A stretch of DNA of 64,000 bases, taken from positions 1-64,000 of the forward strand of contig DF239408.1 of the NCBI GenBank assembly GCA_000507305.1, given 5' to 3'. Position numbers and translations under genes: made by a program. This document shows, piece by piece, positions 1-10,254 of this stretch (position 1 is its first letter; the number at the start of each line of letters is the position of its first letter). The DNA comes from Breviolum minutum Mf 1.05b.01. Taxonomy: Eukaryota; Sar; Dinophyceae; Suessiales; Symbiodiniaceae. Below the pieces are notes generated by a model. That model saw nothing but the letters and a program-made list of their open reading frames with translations. It had not been told where the DNA came from and did no database searches.

Positions 1-212
1 GTGTTGCGAATGGCTTGGCACTTGAACTATCCAAGAGTAACTAAATGTTGCACCCCTTAATCCAAGACCTGCCGGATACGTCCCAACCGACTTCATCACA
101 CGAGCTTCGGACCTTCAACCATCACCATGTCATGTTCAAGGAATTGGCAATGATCTGTGGTGACATATATACATGATTGGTAGCTTGTTGGACACAGTCC
201 CAATGATATGCT

Positions 213-563
213 GTGTCCCCCTGCCTCTGTTGCAAGTCCAGCTTACAGTTGCTCTTGGCAGTGGAAGCACAGTCTGCTGCAGAGCCTGCCAGCGAACCGG
301 TTCCAACGCAGCCTGCAGTAGAGGAACAACCTACTGCAGAGGTTGCCAGCGCACCAGTTCCGGCACGAGCTGTGGCAGAGGAACAGTCTATTGCAGTGGC
401 TGCCCCATTCAGGGTCCAGATAACAGTGCCCGAATCATTCCCCGTGCTTGGAGCATATCTGCGTCACGGCAATGTAGAGTTTCTCGACAGAGATCACAAG
501 ATCTTTCGCTGTGACCTCCTGGGCGTCGACAAAATGCATGCCAGGAAAAAGCTTTTGATGTAG
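213..563 (+). CDS. Pro/Ala/Glu-rich coding island, unidentified
   Basis: Open from the first ATG for 116 codons. Two imperfect 19-residue repeats lie back to back (279-335 and 336-392), each AE-x-A-S-x-PVP followed by EEQ, so a 57-nt unit has been duplicated in frame. This GC-richer, period-3 pattern differs from the AT-rich DNA around it and suggests real coding sequence, probably a low-complexity linker of a larger protein. The start and the downstream boundary are uncertain, and the last 40 codons may already be intron. The same DNA also reads as a Cys/Gly-rich frame from 173, which I take to be a shadow. No family is recognised. Confidence 0.35.
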   Translation: MSPCLCCKSSLQLLLAVEAQSAAEPASEPVPTQPAVEEQPTAEVASAPVPARAVAEEQSIAVAAPFRVQITVPESFPVLGAYLRHGNVEFLDRDHKIFRCDLLGVDKMHARKKLLM

Positions 564-912
564 ATGAATAACATGGGCTTTCAGATGGACAGTTGGGAAC
601 TTGAAGAGCTGTAAGCCCTGCGAATGCAAATTTTGCAGTCCACTGCTGGCCCTTTTCCTAATGTAGCTGGAAGGCAGCAAGACCATGTTGTGGGTCGACA
701 TGTGCTCTTCATTGGTTAGGGTTTTAAACAAATTTGCATGTTGTCAGCAGCCATTTGCAAAACGAACGGTCTCTCTGCCTTCGTGATCTTCTCTTGCCTC
801 CTTCAGCAATGGTGTTCATTTTCATGCTCCGTTCGTACATCGGTATGTGCTGCGAGGTGCCGTGTCAGTTCGTTCTTTAGATGTTGATCTTTTGATGTTG
901 ATCGTTTGCCAG

Positions 913-1029
913 GAATGCCATGAGGCGTGCGAGTGGCTGGGAGAACATCCCGAGTATCGCTCTTTCGCTCAGGTACGGATTGTGCCACAGAGCATGGCTT
1001 CCGCCACTGGTTCGTCGACCCTGAGGCAG
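913..1029 (+). CDS. Exon of an unidentified gene (ECHEACEWLGEHPEYRSF)
   Basis: Starts after a good acceptor (tttgccag) and reads ECHEACEWLGEHPEYRSF. It ends at CAG before gtctct, with a 52-bp GT-AG intron (1030-1081) that has a long pyrimidine tract. An alternative donor (CAG before gtacgg at 972/973) gives a shorter exon in the same phase. Both choices join phase 0 to the next exon. No family is recognised. Confidence 0.45.
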
Positions 1030-1081
1030 GTCTCTATTTTCACGTATTCTTTGCCTTTTTTAACTTTGTTCCCTCCTCCAG

Positions 1082-1240
1082 GTCGATATCTTCGACTCCG
1101 AGGAGGGTGGAACGCCCTCAGACGCAGGTACTGCCGAGCCAACCATTCCGGCGAGTGAAGAGGACGACGCCATCCGCGCCTCACTGCCTCACCTTTTTTG
1201 TCCTTTCGCCAACATCGAACGATCGTCTCCCGAGGCCTCC
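1082..1240 (+). CDS. Acidic exon of the same unidentified gene
   Basis: 53 codons in phase 0, beginning VDIFDSEEGGTPSD and rich in Glu, Asp and Ser, then ANIERSSPEAS. It follows the acceptor ctcctccag and ends before the donor gtatgt. The next intron (1241-1312) is 72 bp, ends in cattttag, and keeps the frame. Introns of 52 and 72 bp are much shorter than those of the phosphodiesterase gene in this window. GC content is clearly above the flanks. Confidence 0.45.
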
Positions 1241-1312
1241 GTATGTAGCGACGTCTCCAACGTCGCTTGCGTCAACTGGCGTCCTCCCCGAGGCAAAGGT
1301 TGCACATTTTAG

Positions 1313-1471
1313 AGACATGTTATGGCTGGTTTCTTCTTGTTTCGTGGCCTGCACCCTCAATGCGTCCCGAGACGCTTTGAGGGCAAGGACGCGCTGCTGG
1401 CCGAGCTGGCACAGCTCGGCACCTTCCGCCAGCAGTGCAACATGCTGAAGGCCATGAGCTTTGAGCGTCAG
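1313..1471 (+). CDS. Leu/Gln-rich exon of the same gene
   Basis: Continues in phase 0 and includes GKDALLAELAQLGTFRQQC and MLKAMSFERQE, which would form an amphipathic helix. The 3' boundary is unclear. The next good acceptor (tttttttacag, ending 1503) is only 32 bp away from the in-phase CAG, so either the exon ends earlier or the gene is damaged here. Confidence 0.4.
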
Positions 1472-1503
1472 GAGCTCAGCGCGAGTTGTCAATTTTTTTA
1501 CAG

Positions 1504-1614
1504 TCTATGGAATCTGCCTTTTTGTCAGGCTACCTGGATCCTACCACCAACGAAGACTGGTGGTACCGCTTGTGGGGGCATGAAGAGCAAGTTCTCTTCG
1601 TTACCTGTGCCCTG
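1504..1614 (+). CDS. Exon of the same gene (GYLDPTTNEDWWYRLWG)
   Basis: Follows a long pyrimidine tract and cag. It reads 37 codons in phase 0, including SGYLDPTTNEDWWYRLWG and EEQVLFVTCAL, and stops before a possible donor gttcgt. The aromatic-rich composition looks like real protein. No family is recognised. Confidence 0.4.
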
Positions 1615-1704
1615 GTTCGTTTGTAATTTTTCAATGAGTGAACTCCAGATTTGTTTTTTTAGGGAGGGAAAGTGATTTAGGAATCCCAGGAATCCCTACT
1701 ATTA

Positions 1705-1773
1705 CCCTCCCTGCAACGAAAACGGACTGTTGGAAGAACAAGTTCAGGGGCGAGCTGTTAGTTTCAGGGAGCG
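1705..1773. repeat. Family E hairpin element, TA-flanked
   Basis: Left end CCCTCCCTGCAACG, right end GTTAGTTTCAGGGAGCG, with TA immediately outside both ends (1703-1704 and 1774-1775). Family E termini are CCCTCCCTGAAACTAACA or variants. The interior carries a conserved stem of the type CCCCTGAAAA...TTTTCAGGGGC. Confidence 0.7.
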
Positions 1774-2331
1774 TATTAATAGACAACATGAATACGCTAC
1801 TTTTTGCGATGGTATTTTTGTAGGTCCTAGGTGAACTGGGTAGGTAAGGGTTGATATTCCCATACTTAAATGATATCAACCAAACATTTTGTTCAGTTGC
1901 CTACACGATGATTTTATTGATTTTTTGCCTTGCGTTCTTCAAGATTTCAGATGTTTTGAAGTTGTTGCATACTTTCCGGATTCTGACCTAGGACCAAATT
2001 TTGGTGTGAAAATGCACCGTGTTTTGGATGTTTTTTTGTGCACAAAAATATGCCCACTTTTCACAAAAAAAAATGTTCAGCATCAAAAACTTCGCCAAAC
2101 TTTTTCGTACCGGACGACCCATTTTTTCAACTTCGCTACTGACTCTTCTCCTTGAAGCATGCATGCATCCAAAAACAAAAAGACGGTCATTTTTAGGTGG
2201 CCAGCGGAGATCTTAGCAGGGCAGCCCAAGTTTTTGATGGTGTCAGTGTTCAATGACAGGTGGAGGAGTCAAAGGCTTATATAGGGCTTCCTTACGGGAG
2301 GGCCCAAGGCAGAGGTCATTAAAGAAGGGAA

Positions 2332-2468
2332 CACAAGGTGGGACCCCACTAGTTCTAAATGGAAATATACCCCCTATCAATGGCCTTATAAATGGGTAAG
2401 TGGAGTTATAACCCCTATACTGGGAGTTATAACCCTACTTATAACTTAGTTTTTGGGCCCACCTTGTA
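2332..2468. repeat. Family A palindromic element (ACAAGGTGGGCCC ends)
   Basis: Left CACAAGGTGGGACCCC, right GGGCCCACCTTGTA. The interior is built from repeated TATAAATGG and GTTATAACCC words in both orientations. Other copies: 6866, 7706, 9432, 16809, 18284, 20119, 21129, 21932, 43157 (half), 50492, 54735, 55257 and 58449. No consistent target duplication is visible. Confidence 0.7.
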
Positions 2469-2516
2469 GTGATTTTGTTGTAAATGATAGATAGAGTAAA
2501 GGTTTAGGAATCGCTA

Positions 2517-2624
2517 CACTCCCTGAAACTAACCCTTCGCACCAGGAAATAAAAGCCGAAACGTAAAAAGTAAAGGAACGTTTTCCAAACACCAATTTTT
2601 AGGTGCAATTTGTTAGTTTCCCTG
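2517..2624. repeat. Family E element, degraded right end
   Basis: Left ACTCCCTGAAACTAACCC after TA (2515-2516); right GTTAGTTTCCCTGTG. The right TA is lost. Confidence 0.5.
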
Positions 2625-3535
2625 TGATTGCAAACGTTGCGCTTTGTGATTGGGTCAGGTCACCCCCTGGAAGTTGAGAGGAGAGGAGAGAACTTACCAT
2701 CCCAACAACAGGAGATAGTCTCATGCAACCCAAACTTGGCATTTTTGCATATTGAAAGCAATTTTGATAAGTGAGTAAATTGAAAGTGAAAATCTCACTG
2801 TTTCATGGTTACCAGTTTGATGTTTATATAGATTTGTTAACCCTGAAAATAGACGCATTTTTGTTTCTTAGGTTCGTTGAAACCACCACGAAACTTGAAA
2901 CCTTTGTTGTTGTTCTGGTTTTGTAGGGGATGATACCCATTTAGCCGTAGGGTTTGATGGGGTGAATTATAAACATAGATAAGTTACACAGATATTATAT
3001 AGCATTGTGACCGCAACACACATAACAAAAAACTCTGAAGACATCAGCAAAAAAAACATGATTTCTCTTACCAATTAACTCAAGTTATAACACATAACTA
3101 GTAACTCTACGCGCGATTTGGGCCCCCTTACTATAAAGACCTTGCAAAAGTGTCACGGAATTCATTCACAACCAGGTGCATTGTCCACGGCGGTGGGTAG
3201 CAACTCCATAGCAGGTCGTGGGGCGGTGTGGAGTTGGAAGATGATTTCATTTTTCTTATGGAATATTTACCCAAATGATGTGGTATTAAATGTGGTGGAT
3301 GTAAGGAAAAATTCACCAAAGGTGAATTGCTAAAGACCAATGAACCTTGAGGGTTTCGAGTTTTCATACCTACTCCTTTGATGATTTTGATTAGTTAAAA
3401 CACCCATGTTATTTAGATCTTCTTATACAATAACCAGGGTGAAATCCCATGTTTTTTAGGGACCGTTTACCTTTTTAGCTGGGTCAACCCCACACCCAGG
3501 ATGACGTGGCATTTTTAGTATTATGGCATTCCAAG
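2625..3535. other. AT-rich stretch, no gene recognised
   Basis: Both strands were read. Small open frames at 3118-3367 have no recognisable motif. I see no complete hairpin element and no tandem repeat here. Confidence 0.5.
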
Positions 3536-3611
3536 CCAGATGCTCCATGTATGGAATACTTAAGGTCAAACATGGCCACATTAGGTAAATATTCCTACAT
3601 TGAGCATCTGG
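3536..3611. repeat. Family B short palindrome, CCAGATGCTCC subtype
   Basis: Left CCAGATGCTCCATGTATGG, right GAGCATCTGG. The centre carries the TAGGTAAATATTCC motif typical of family B. Confidence 0.6.
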
Positions 3612-3841
3612 GCAAATTTAACCTTCATTTGCCACTGGTGGGGAGTAGATTGTTAAGGTGTATCATGATTGAATATGTTACCACCTTTTAAAGTTGCCCT
3701 GGATTGCCAGAGGTTTACTCAGGAGGTTTCTCCCAACAATTCAGGCTTTGGTTCATTGTTTCCAAGCACCGTTAGCCAAGCAAATCCAAGTTCAAATTAG
3801 GGGACAAATTTAGTAAATAACGTTGGATCAATTAAGATCCA

Positions 3842-4120
3842 ACTTTTCCAGCAAATTCAAAAAATGCGAAGTTTCCAAACTTCTCCCACCAACAGACGAC
3901 AGACCCTTCAGGTCCTTCAGGTCCATCCTCCGCAACAAGTTGGCCTTCGGCCAAAGTCATGGATGCCTTACGCACCGTGGATAGTCAGGGAGCCCCAATC
4001 AACCAAACCCAACGTCGGTGGTTCAAACAAGGTCGGTTGGTGTGGGTTTTGGAACCCAAAAAAGCTTGGCAAGAGTATTTGGACAGTGAAGAGGCCGTCG
4101 CAAAAAGAGCTTGTGCTTGA
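3842..4120 (+). CDS. Open coding segment ending in a stop, unidentified
   Basis: Read continuously in one frame to a TGA at 4118-4120. A Ser/Pro/Thr-rich part (TTDPSGPSGPSS) precedes a charged part (RRWFKQGRLVWVLEPKKAW, then QEYLDSEEAVAKRACA). An in-frame ATG lies at 3959, but the frame is open well upstream, so this is more likely the 3' part of a gene or retrocopy than a whole small protein. The longer frame that overlaps it from 3864 looks like a shadow. I cannot name a family. Confidence 0.4.
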   Translation, partial: TFPANSKNAKFPNFSHQQTTDPSGPSGPSSATSWPSAKVMDALRTVDSQGAPINQTQRRWFKQGRLVWVLEPKKAWQEYLDSEEAVAKRACA

Positions 4121-4710
4121 AGTGCCATCTCGGCAAGGACACTTCGGAAGAAACACTGATGGTTTGTTTGAAACCTATCAATTCTACTTTTTTGCGTGGT
4201 TTCCTCAGGAAAAAAATCAAGAACATGTCCCAGATGTATTGTTTTTGTTGCCTATATACATGAATGGTTGTTAGTTTCTATGGGAATTGTAGGTCAAACA
4301 ACGCAGACATTGAGAATTTGGGACAGTGAAAGTGGCAGCACGTTGTTTTGGGGATGAGGGGTACGAGGTTGATTCTCACCCTCCATTGTGAAAATCCGGG
4401 TGTATAGGTGGAAAATGACCAAAACTACAAGGCGAGCCCCTAAGTTACAAGTAGGATTATAACCCGTGCAACCGGCCTATAACCCACCTAATAAGGGTAC
4501 AACTCCATTTATAGTTGGTAGAAAATTCATCTTCATAGTTGGAGAAAGAGTATCCTGTTATTTTATTCCGAAAATTGGGGAAAGGATTCCAATCGATTTT
4601 GCAACATGGCAGGAAATTCTTGGCAAGAGAAGATGTAGGCAAAGAGGTTTGAATTACAGTATGTTTGGCTATGCAACATGTCGGGAATTCAGCCATTAGT
4701 AACTAAGAGT

Positions 4711-4877
4711 ACTTGGAGGATCATCCCAGGACGGACACAAGTGGTTAATAACTATGGTGATCGTTTTCGTCCCCCTAAGGATCGGGCAACGTTCCCCTTC
4801 CATCCATGGCCTTTCCATGGCTTACAAATGGGGGTGATCCTAACTACTTACAAGTAAGTGTGAAAAGATGATCCTCG
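4711..4877. repeat. Family F element (ACTTGGAGGATCATCCCA ends)
   Basis: Left ACTTGGAGGATCATCCCA, right GATGATCCTCG. The interior holds AAGGATCGGGCAACGTTCCC and CCTTTCCATGGCTTA. Other copies: 5813, 14724, 20938, 34930, 38902, and one cut by the window edge at 63948. Confidence 0.6.
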
Positions 4878-5281
4878 TATATAGGGGATGAAAGACTGCC
4901 CAGTTATGTGGGGATTATTTCATAAACCATTATAAGGATCCGTATTGAAGCAGCCAGGATTCAATGGAAAGTAAGAGGGTTTTTTTCCTGGCTCACCTGA
5001 GATGATGCAAGAAAAACCTACCATCCCAAGTGATTAGCCAGATTTGTCCATCACTATTTGGGGACACTATGCTGTATAGCATGCTGTTGATGGTTCATAA
5101 ATCCTGTCAGAGCACCTGAGATGTATACAACTCTGTAAAACATGCAATGAACGGCGTTTTTGAACTGATGGGCCGGAATTCAGTCGGGTCGGGTAGTATT
5201 TTTGTTGGAATCCTTTTGAAAATTTATCATCAACAAAACCAGCCACTGCACTGAGTCCAAAGGATTACTTCGACGCTTGGC

Positions 5282-5641
5282 TCGACTTTTCAACTGTGTC
5301 AGTTCCTGCGAAACTGTCATGTACAGGCTGGTCGTCGACGTGTAGTTCTCTTATTGGCACCTCCTGGAAAGCTCCCAGCTGTTTTTGAGGCGCTTGGAGA
5401 GGTGTTTGTGCTGCAAACCTTGCAAGCATTTCGTACGCCAGGATGCCCCACCCATGGATTCATGGGTTTCAAGCCCATGGAACCCAGCTTGCCAAGTGAG
5501 CTTTGATCGATGGCTGGTGACTCATGTCTCGAGGCAGAGAAGGAACGATTGAAGATCCTCGGTAACATCGTGGTTCCGAGCCAGGCTGCTGCCGGAATGT
5601 CCATGCTTGTACAGGTCGCGCGCCTTGTTGCAGGCCCATGA
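5282..5641 (+). pseudogene. C-terminal fragment of a C5-cytosine DNA methyltransferase, with in-frame stop
   Basis: One frame reads AGRRRVVLLLAPPGKLPAVF, then VLQTLQAFRTPG, then THGFMGFKPMEPSLPSEL, a TGA at 5504-5506, then EAEKERLKILGNIVVPSQ and AAAGMSMLVQVARLV before TGA-TAG at 5639. The segment R-L-K-x-L-G-N-x-V-V-P-x-Q-A matches the last conserved block (motif X) of 5-cytosine methyltransferases, where Gly-Asn starts the helix that closes on the SAM site. The catalytic Pro-Cys block and the ENV block are not in the window. The internal stop makes a dead copy most likely, though a missed intron is possible. Methyltransferase genes carried by retrotransposons have been described in dinoflagellates, so this could be a piece of such an element (inference). 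Confidence 0.5.
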
Positions 5642-5678
5642 TAGAACAGTCCCGAAGGGAAAGTCCACCTCTTGAAGG

Positions 5679-5791
5679 ATATTGGTAAGACCCTGTCTTT
5701 CTTGCTCTCCTTTCTTGCCCATACCTTCGAGGGTCTCACCATGTTTGTTGTAGGACAGGACAACTGCCATATTGGTAAGACCCTGTCTTTC
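5679..5791 (+). repeat. Duplicated splice-donor-like segment
   Basis: The 21-nt string ATATTGGTAAGACCCTGTCTT occurs at 5679 and again at 5769. Each copy contains a strong donor (TTG before gtaaga). Between them lies an acceptor-like tract (tttgttgtag, ending about 5753), so a 5683-5753 intron followed by a tiny exon is possible just after the methyltransferase fragment. Confidence 0.45.
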
Positions 5792-5812
5792 CTTCTTCCT
5801 CTTTTATTTGGC

Positions 5813-5952
5813 ACGATCATCCCACTTAGTAAGTGGTAAATAACCACGGTTAGTAAGTCGCCTAAGGGTCGGGTTGTTCCCCTTCCAAATGGCCTAAATG
5901 GTGCGTAAATAGGGGTTACTAACCACTTGCTAGCTGGGATGATCTTCCAAGT
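5813..5952. repeat. Family F element
   Basis: GATCATCCCACTTAGTAAG at the left, mirrored by CTAGCTGGGATGATCTTCCAA at the right. It carries the AAGGGTCGGGTTGTTCCCC core. Confidence 0.55.
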
Positions 5953-6106
5953 GCTATACAATACTTCACAGACTAAACCCCTCCAAGTTGAGATCCCTTC
6001 CATTCCACTTGCTGCCTAGGTTTACAGCGGTCTGGCTCTTGGCATATTGGATCTACAGGATGGAGGAACACAAGGGGTGGTAGGATGGTTCAAACAAAAT
6101 TGTTTA

Positions 6107-6221
6107 CACCCCCGAAGTTTAACAGCAAGAGCCCCTGAAAAAAGGATGGTTGGAAGACGATCCGGCTTCCTTTTGGGTTTCGACGCATTTTCAGGGGCGC
6201 ATGGTCAAACTTTTAGGGGGG
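6107..6221. repeat. Family E element (ACCCCCGAAGTTTAACA subtype)
   Basis: Left CACCCCCGAAGTTTAACAGC, right AAACTTTTAGGGGGG, flanked by TA at 6105-6106 and 6222-6223. Confidence 0.6.
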
Positions 6222-6865
6222 TATAGGGATAGAAACTGCCAACTTCTGGAGGAAAAAGACGATGTGACTAAGACATAAGTGACTCATGTTGCTTGAAGAT
6301 TTGACATGTTGGCCAAAAAAAGGGAAAACCCAGCCCTTCCAAAAAATTATGTTTCTGATTTTTTGTTTACTGTGCGACACTGTAAATTGTGATGAGCAAT
6401 GGACAGCTTTTGGTATGACATTTTCTCACTGACAAGCAAAGGTCGCACCAAGGTCAGGGTGGCTCGCACAAAAGCAGTTATTTAAACCCGCCCTAAGATT
6501 CTATTTTACAGTGGATTGGCGGTGTTGCTCGGGAAAAACCCAAGCAATTATCCTGGATTTTTGTTTACTCATCCAGTAAAGCAACATGGCTGGAAAAATG
6601 GACCATGTGAAATTGAAGCTTTGTTGATTTCCTATTGAAAATTGGTAGATCTTCCAGCCAGACATCTTGGAAACTTCCGGAGAGATGCAACACATCCAGA
6701 ACATGATGTTCCCTCCCTCCCAGTTGGTGACTGGTCAACCTACCCCTCCTAGGGTATCGCCCCCAGAAATAAGATAGAAAAAAGGCTATCCTAAAGGTTT
6801 TTTCAACCATTGGTTTCCCTTAATAGTAATGCGGCCTTGTTAAATTCCCATTTTCCACCCGTCAT

Positions 6866-7121
6866 TACAAGGTGGGCCCTTACAAATCGCTATAAATGGA
6901 GTGATTTCACCCCTATAAATGGCCGAGAATAAATGGGTTTTACCGGAGTTATTTCACCCCTATAAAATGAAGGTATCCCCTCCCTGGAAGCAACATAGCG
7001 CCTGAAAACGGATGGAATCGGATGGAAGATGAACTTCTTTTTGGGAAGGCCTATTTTCGAGGGCTACGTTGGTTTCAGGTAAGGTAACCCTTATAACTGG
7101 TGACTTTGGTCCCACCTTGTA
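6866..7121. repeat. Family A element carrying a nested family E element
   Basis: Outer ends TACAAGGTGGGCCC and CCCACCTTGTA. The longer size than other A copies is explained by an E insertion at 6976-7079. Confidence 0.65.
6976..7079. repeat. Family E element nested in family A
   Basis: TCCCCTCCCTGGAAGCAACA to GTTGGTTTCAGG, flanked by TA at 6974-6975 and 7080-7081. Removing it restores a continuous A interior. Confidence 0.65.
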
Positions 7122-7705
7122 CCTCTAGTTGACTTCTTTTATTTGAGGTCACCTTTTCTAGCGGAACGACCTGTGCAGCCGGAAGAAGGCGTCGGAAATT
7201 TGTGTTGGAGAAGATACATGGCTCCATATCGAGGGATGGAACAAACCTGAAAGAAGGCGATCTCAAAACACCCTATCACCCCGGAAAAATTCACGGCTGT
7301 AAAGTCAAAAGTCACCTTAGTTTGAAAAGGAGAATTTATTTGAACCAAACCTTCATGAATGTGGGTTCAAAATATTATTTTCCCCGGGTGCTAAAAACAC
7401 CAGCAGTGAGCATCAGGAGGCGTTCAATGTTTCTTAATGCTTGGGGATCCCTGTAATTTGTGTAATTAGCCAGGCTACTGTTATTGGGAGGCGGGAGAAT
7501 CCCAAAATATCAAAATATCAATTTATTATATGGTTACAGGAAGATCAGGAAGGGTTTTATTTCAGTTAGTTGATATATAGTTTTTTGCGAGACCAACCCA
7601 ATTTGAATAAGGATGATTGGCAACATTAGCCAGCCTTCCACGCATAATTAGTCTGAAGCTTTCGGGGGATTGCATGGGATCACACCTTCATTGGATGACA
7701 ATCCC

Positions 7706-7830
7706 CAAGGTGGGCCCCCACCAGTTATAACTGGGGTTTTAATGGGTTATACTACCATTTACCAATTTATAAGGCCATTTGTAGTGGCCCCATAACGCCA
7801 TTTATAACAACCGTAGGGGCCCCCCTTGTA
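7706..7830. repeat. Family A element
   Basis: CAAGGTGGGCCCCC to GGGGCCCCCCTTGTA. The interior has an inverted pair GCCATTTATAA and TTATAAGGCC. Confidence 0.6.
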
Positions 7831-8224
7831 TGAAATAGTTGCACGAAAAGACCGAATGACCTCTATTTCTGAAGGTCAACCCCCCCAAATCAAGGCCTTT
7901 TCCAATCAAAACAAGGGTCATTTGGGTTCTAGGTATATCATAGTGGAATCTTAGTGAGATAACCAGTGACTGATTTTTTCCCAGGCAGCTGATATTGACT
8001 TAGGGAAATGATATGGAATGATGTGGAATGGCGATTTTCCGGGTTGCTTGCAGCTTGTTTGGAAGCTGCAAAGGAAAGTTATCTTCCAAGCATCAGTTTT
8101 GAGTTGTGCAAACTGTAGATGTTGGGACGGTAGTTTTCAATTCACCTGATGTGTTACAAAACGCAAGAGTCTACATTCTCACCGAGGTTGACCACCCCAA
8201 AAGTCATGATAAACTTATTTGTTT

Positions 8225-8320
8225 AGTTGGTGATTTTTACAGATTCTACCATGGTACATCACAATTTTCACTACCATTTGGGGACTCTTTTGTTCTTTTT
8301 CCAAGCATCTTAAGCATACA
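8225..8320. repeat. Family L element (GATTCTACCATGGTAAATCACCAT core)
   Basis: GTTGGTGATTTTTACAGATT, CTACCATGG, CATTTGGGG and TTCCAAGCATCTTAAGCA in order. Better copies (50139-50255) show ends TTGGATTTG and CAAATCCAA. Others lie near 11081, 28003, 39981, 43385, 48646, 51319, 53090, 58770 and 63040. Confidence 0.5.
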
Positions 8321-9228
8321 TTTAACTGTGCGTTTTTGGTGGAGGGTTAAACACCCACCCCACCCAACCCGATGATCTCGGAGCTGTTTTTTTTGCAAAA
8401 AGCCTCCGAGTTTCAAACATGGATGCTTTGATGAACGATTCGGTCATCCGGTGTGCACTGGTTGAGATTCAAACAATATCCCATCACAGCTGTTTATGGA
8501 TATATTTGCATCACTTGCAGCAAAAATTCATGTACTCCCCTCAAATCTAACATGGAACCTGAAGATCACCCCTTTCAAAAGGAAAATCATCTTCCATCCA
8601 CCTCCATTTTGATGTTCAAAATGTCTGTTTTCGGGTTACTGTATGGCCAAAACCAACCTGAACCAGCCTATCTACACATCTCAAATATAGATCAGTCTAG
8701 CCTCCAAGATAACCAGCGTTTTACCTCTCCTCCATGAAAGCCACAAACCGCAGATACCGATCCTTCTAGCAAGGGTTATGTTTGGAACCCAGCTGCCGTG
8801 GTTGTTGCTTGAAAACAGACGTTAGTTTTGAAGGACATCAAAGAACATGTTCTTATTCATGGGATGGTTGAATGTTTTCAATTTTTGGTTCATTTTAATG
8901 GTGTATGCTGGTTCCTTGGAAAATAGAGGTCACATGAGAATGTCTAGTGCTCCAAATACACTGTTAGAAGGTGTTTAGGTACCCAAAACCTATTCCAAAA
9001 CCACTTGCAGTAGGGATTGGAGCGTAAGGGAATGATATTTGCTGCGGATGCGTTTCCCAAAAAATGTTTGCAGTGAGGCGTCCCCAAAGTTCAAGATGTG
9101 AGATATCCTCAGTAAACCTCACTTAGCCCCAGTTGCATGTGGGTCTACAAGGGGATAAATCCACTTGCAACAGTTGACGGGCCTATTATTGTGACAACTT
9201 ATATAATGCCTTTTGTTGGAAAAACAAA

Positions 9229-9374
9229 TGGCTGGTCAACCTACCTCCTCCCACGGTACCTCCCTCAGAAATAAGTGTTTAATAAGTCCTTATTAAGGGA
9301 AACCCATGGCTAATAAGCCCTTAACAAAGCCATATTTCTCTGGGGTGGTACCCAGGGTAGGTTGACTAGCCATT
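9229..9374. repeat. Family M hairpin element
   Basis: Left ATGGCTGGTCAACCTACC, right GGTAGGTTGACTAGCCAT, an 18-bp terminal inverted repeat with one mismatch. The interior TTAATAAGTCCTTATTAA is itself palindromic. A left half is also present at about 6725. Confidence 0.65.
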
Positions 9375-9431
9375 AGATGATCTACAGTATATATATCTCG
9401 ATTCTAAAAGTGTTTGTCATGTTATGGTTTC

Positions 9432-9583
9432 CACAAGGTGGACCCCTTCCATATAGTTATTTGTATTGAGTTATAACCCCTATAACCGGTCTTATAAATA
9501 ATGGGTACTTGGGGTTGTAATAACCCCTATAAATGAGGTTATTTCACTCTACTTCAAGGACTGGTCTTTGGGCCCACCTTGTA
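9432..9583. repeat. Family A element
   Basis: CACAAGGTGGACCCC to GGGCCCACCTTGTA. Confidence 0.65.
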
Positions 9584-9942
9584 GGGGGGGTGGAAGGTTT
9601 CGGATTTTTTGGCTTGGGGATGCTGGATTGCATCCCCTCGTTCACCACCAGGATGACATCCCAGATGTTCATGTTCAACTCAATAAATGGATTCACCTTG
9701 CTATAGATGCCTAGCAGCAATCTTACCCTAGTCTTCCAGTCATACCTCCAAAGGTGTTTGGAAGCCTAGGGTTAAAGACCCACACAAAATATCATGTAAT
9801 TTTTGAAGGGAACGATCACATATCCCCTACAGTCGCGGGCACTTTTGAGTTGATGACTTTTTTCCTTCCAAAGGTGGGAGAATTCTCCCCGTTCCCTGCA
9901 GGGTGATTCTCCCCACCAAGTCGGGTTCCCCATGCAACTGGT

Positions 9943-10246
9943 GTGTCAGCAGATTGGGTGAAGGCATGTTACATTGGTGGCGGCCCGGATGGTTTGGAGT
10001 TCGGCCTGCAGCTTGTTGAAGGACTACTTGGACTGGAAGATCTCAACAGAGCCATGGACAAACAAGTGTTGGGTTTGTGGCATTGGCGGACACATTCTGC
10101 CATTTTCGATCTTATTGTTCGCCCAACCAGACGTAGGAAGCGTACCACGCCGCAAAGTTGGAGTGGATCAGATTCATGATTCAGAGGCCTGCAGAGTGGG
10201 TGGAGCACTGCGTCTGGATATGTGTGTGGAGATGTCTTTCCACTGA
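9943..10246 (+). CDS. Possible coding island, unidentified
   Basis: GC-richer than its flanks and open in more than one frame. The most protein-like frame starts near 9974 and contains LLKDYLDWKISTEPWTNK followed by CWVCGIGG. The C-x-x-C-G-I pair recalls a short zinc ribbon, and weakly the CFICGI segment of intracellular calcium-release channels, but the following DYFD motif of that family is absent, so I do not assign it. A 161-residue frame on the opposite strand covers the same DNA and is Ser/Pro-rich, typical of a shadow. Confidence 0.3.
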
Positions 10247-10254
10247 AATAGCAG

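Noticed and set aside
5317..6003. 228-codon open frame on the minus strand
   Set aside because: Its N-terminal part is a family F repeat, and the rest is the antisense of the methyltransferase fragment, which reads sensibly on the + strand.
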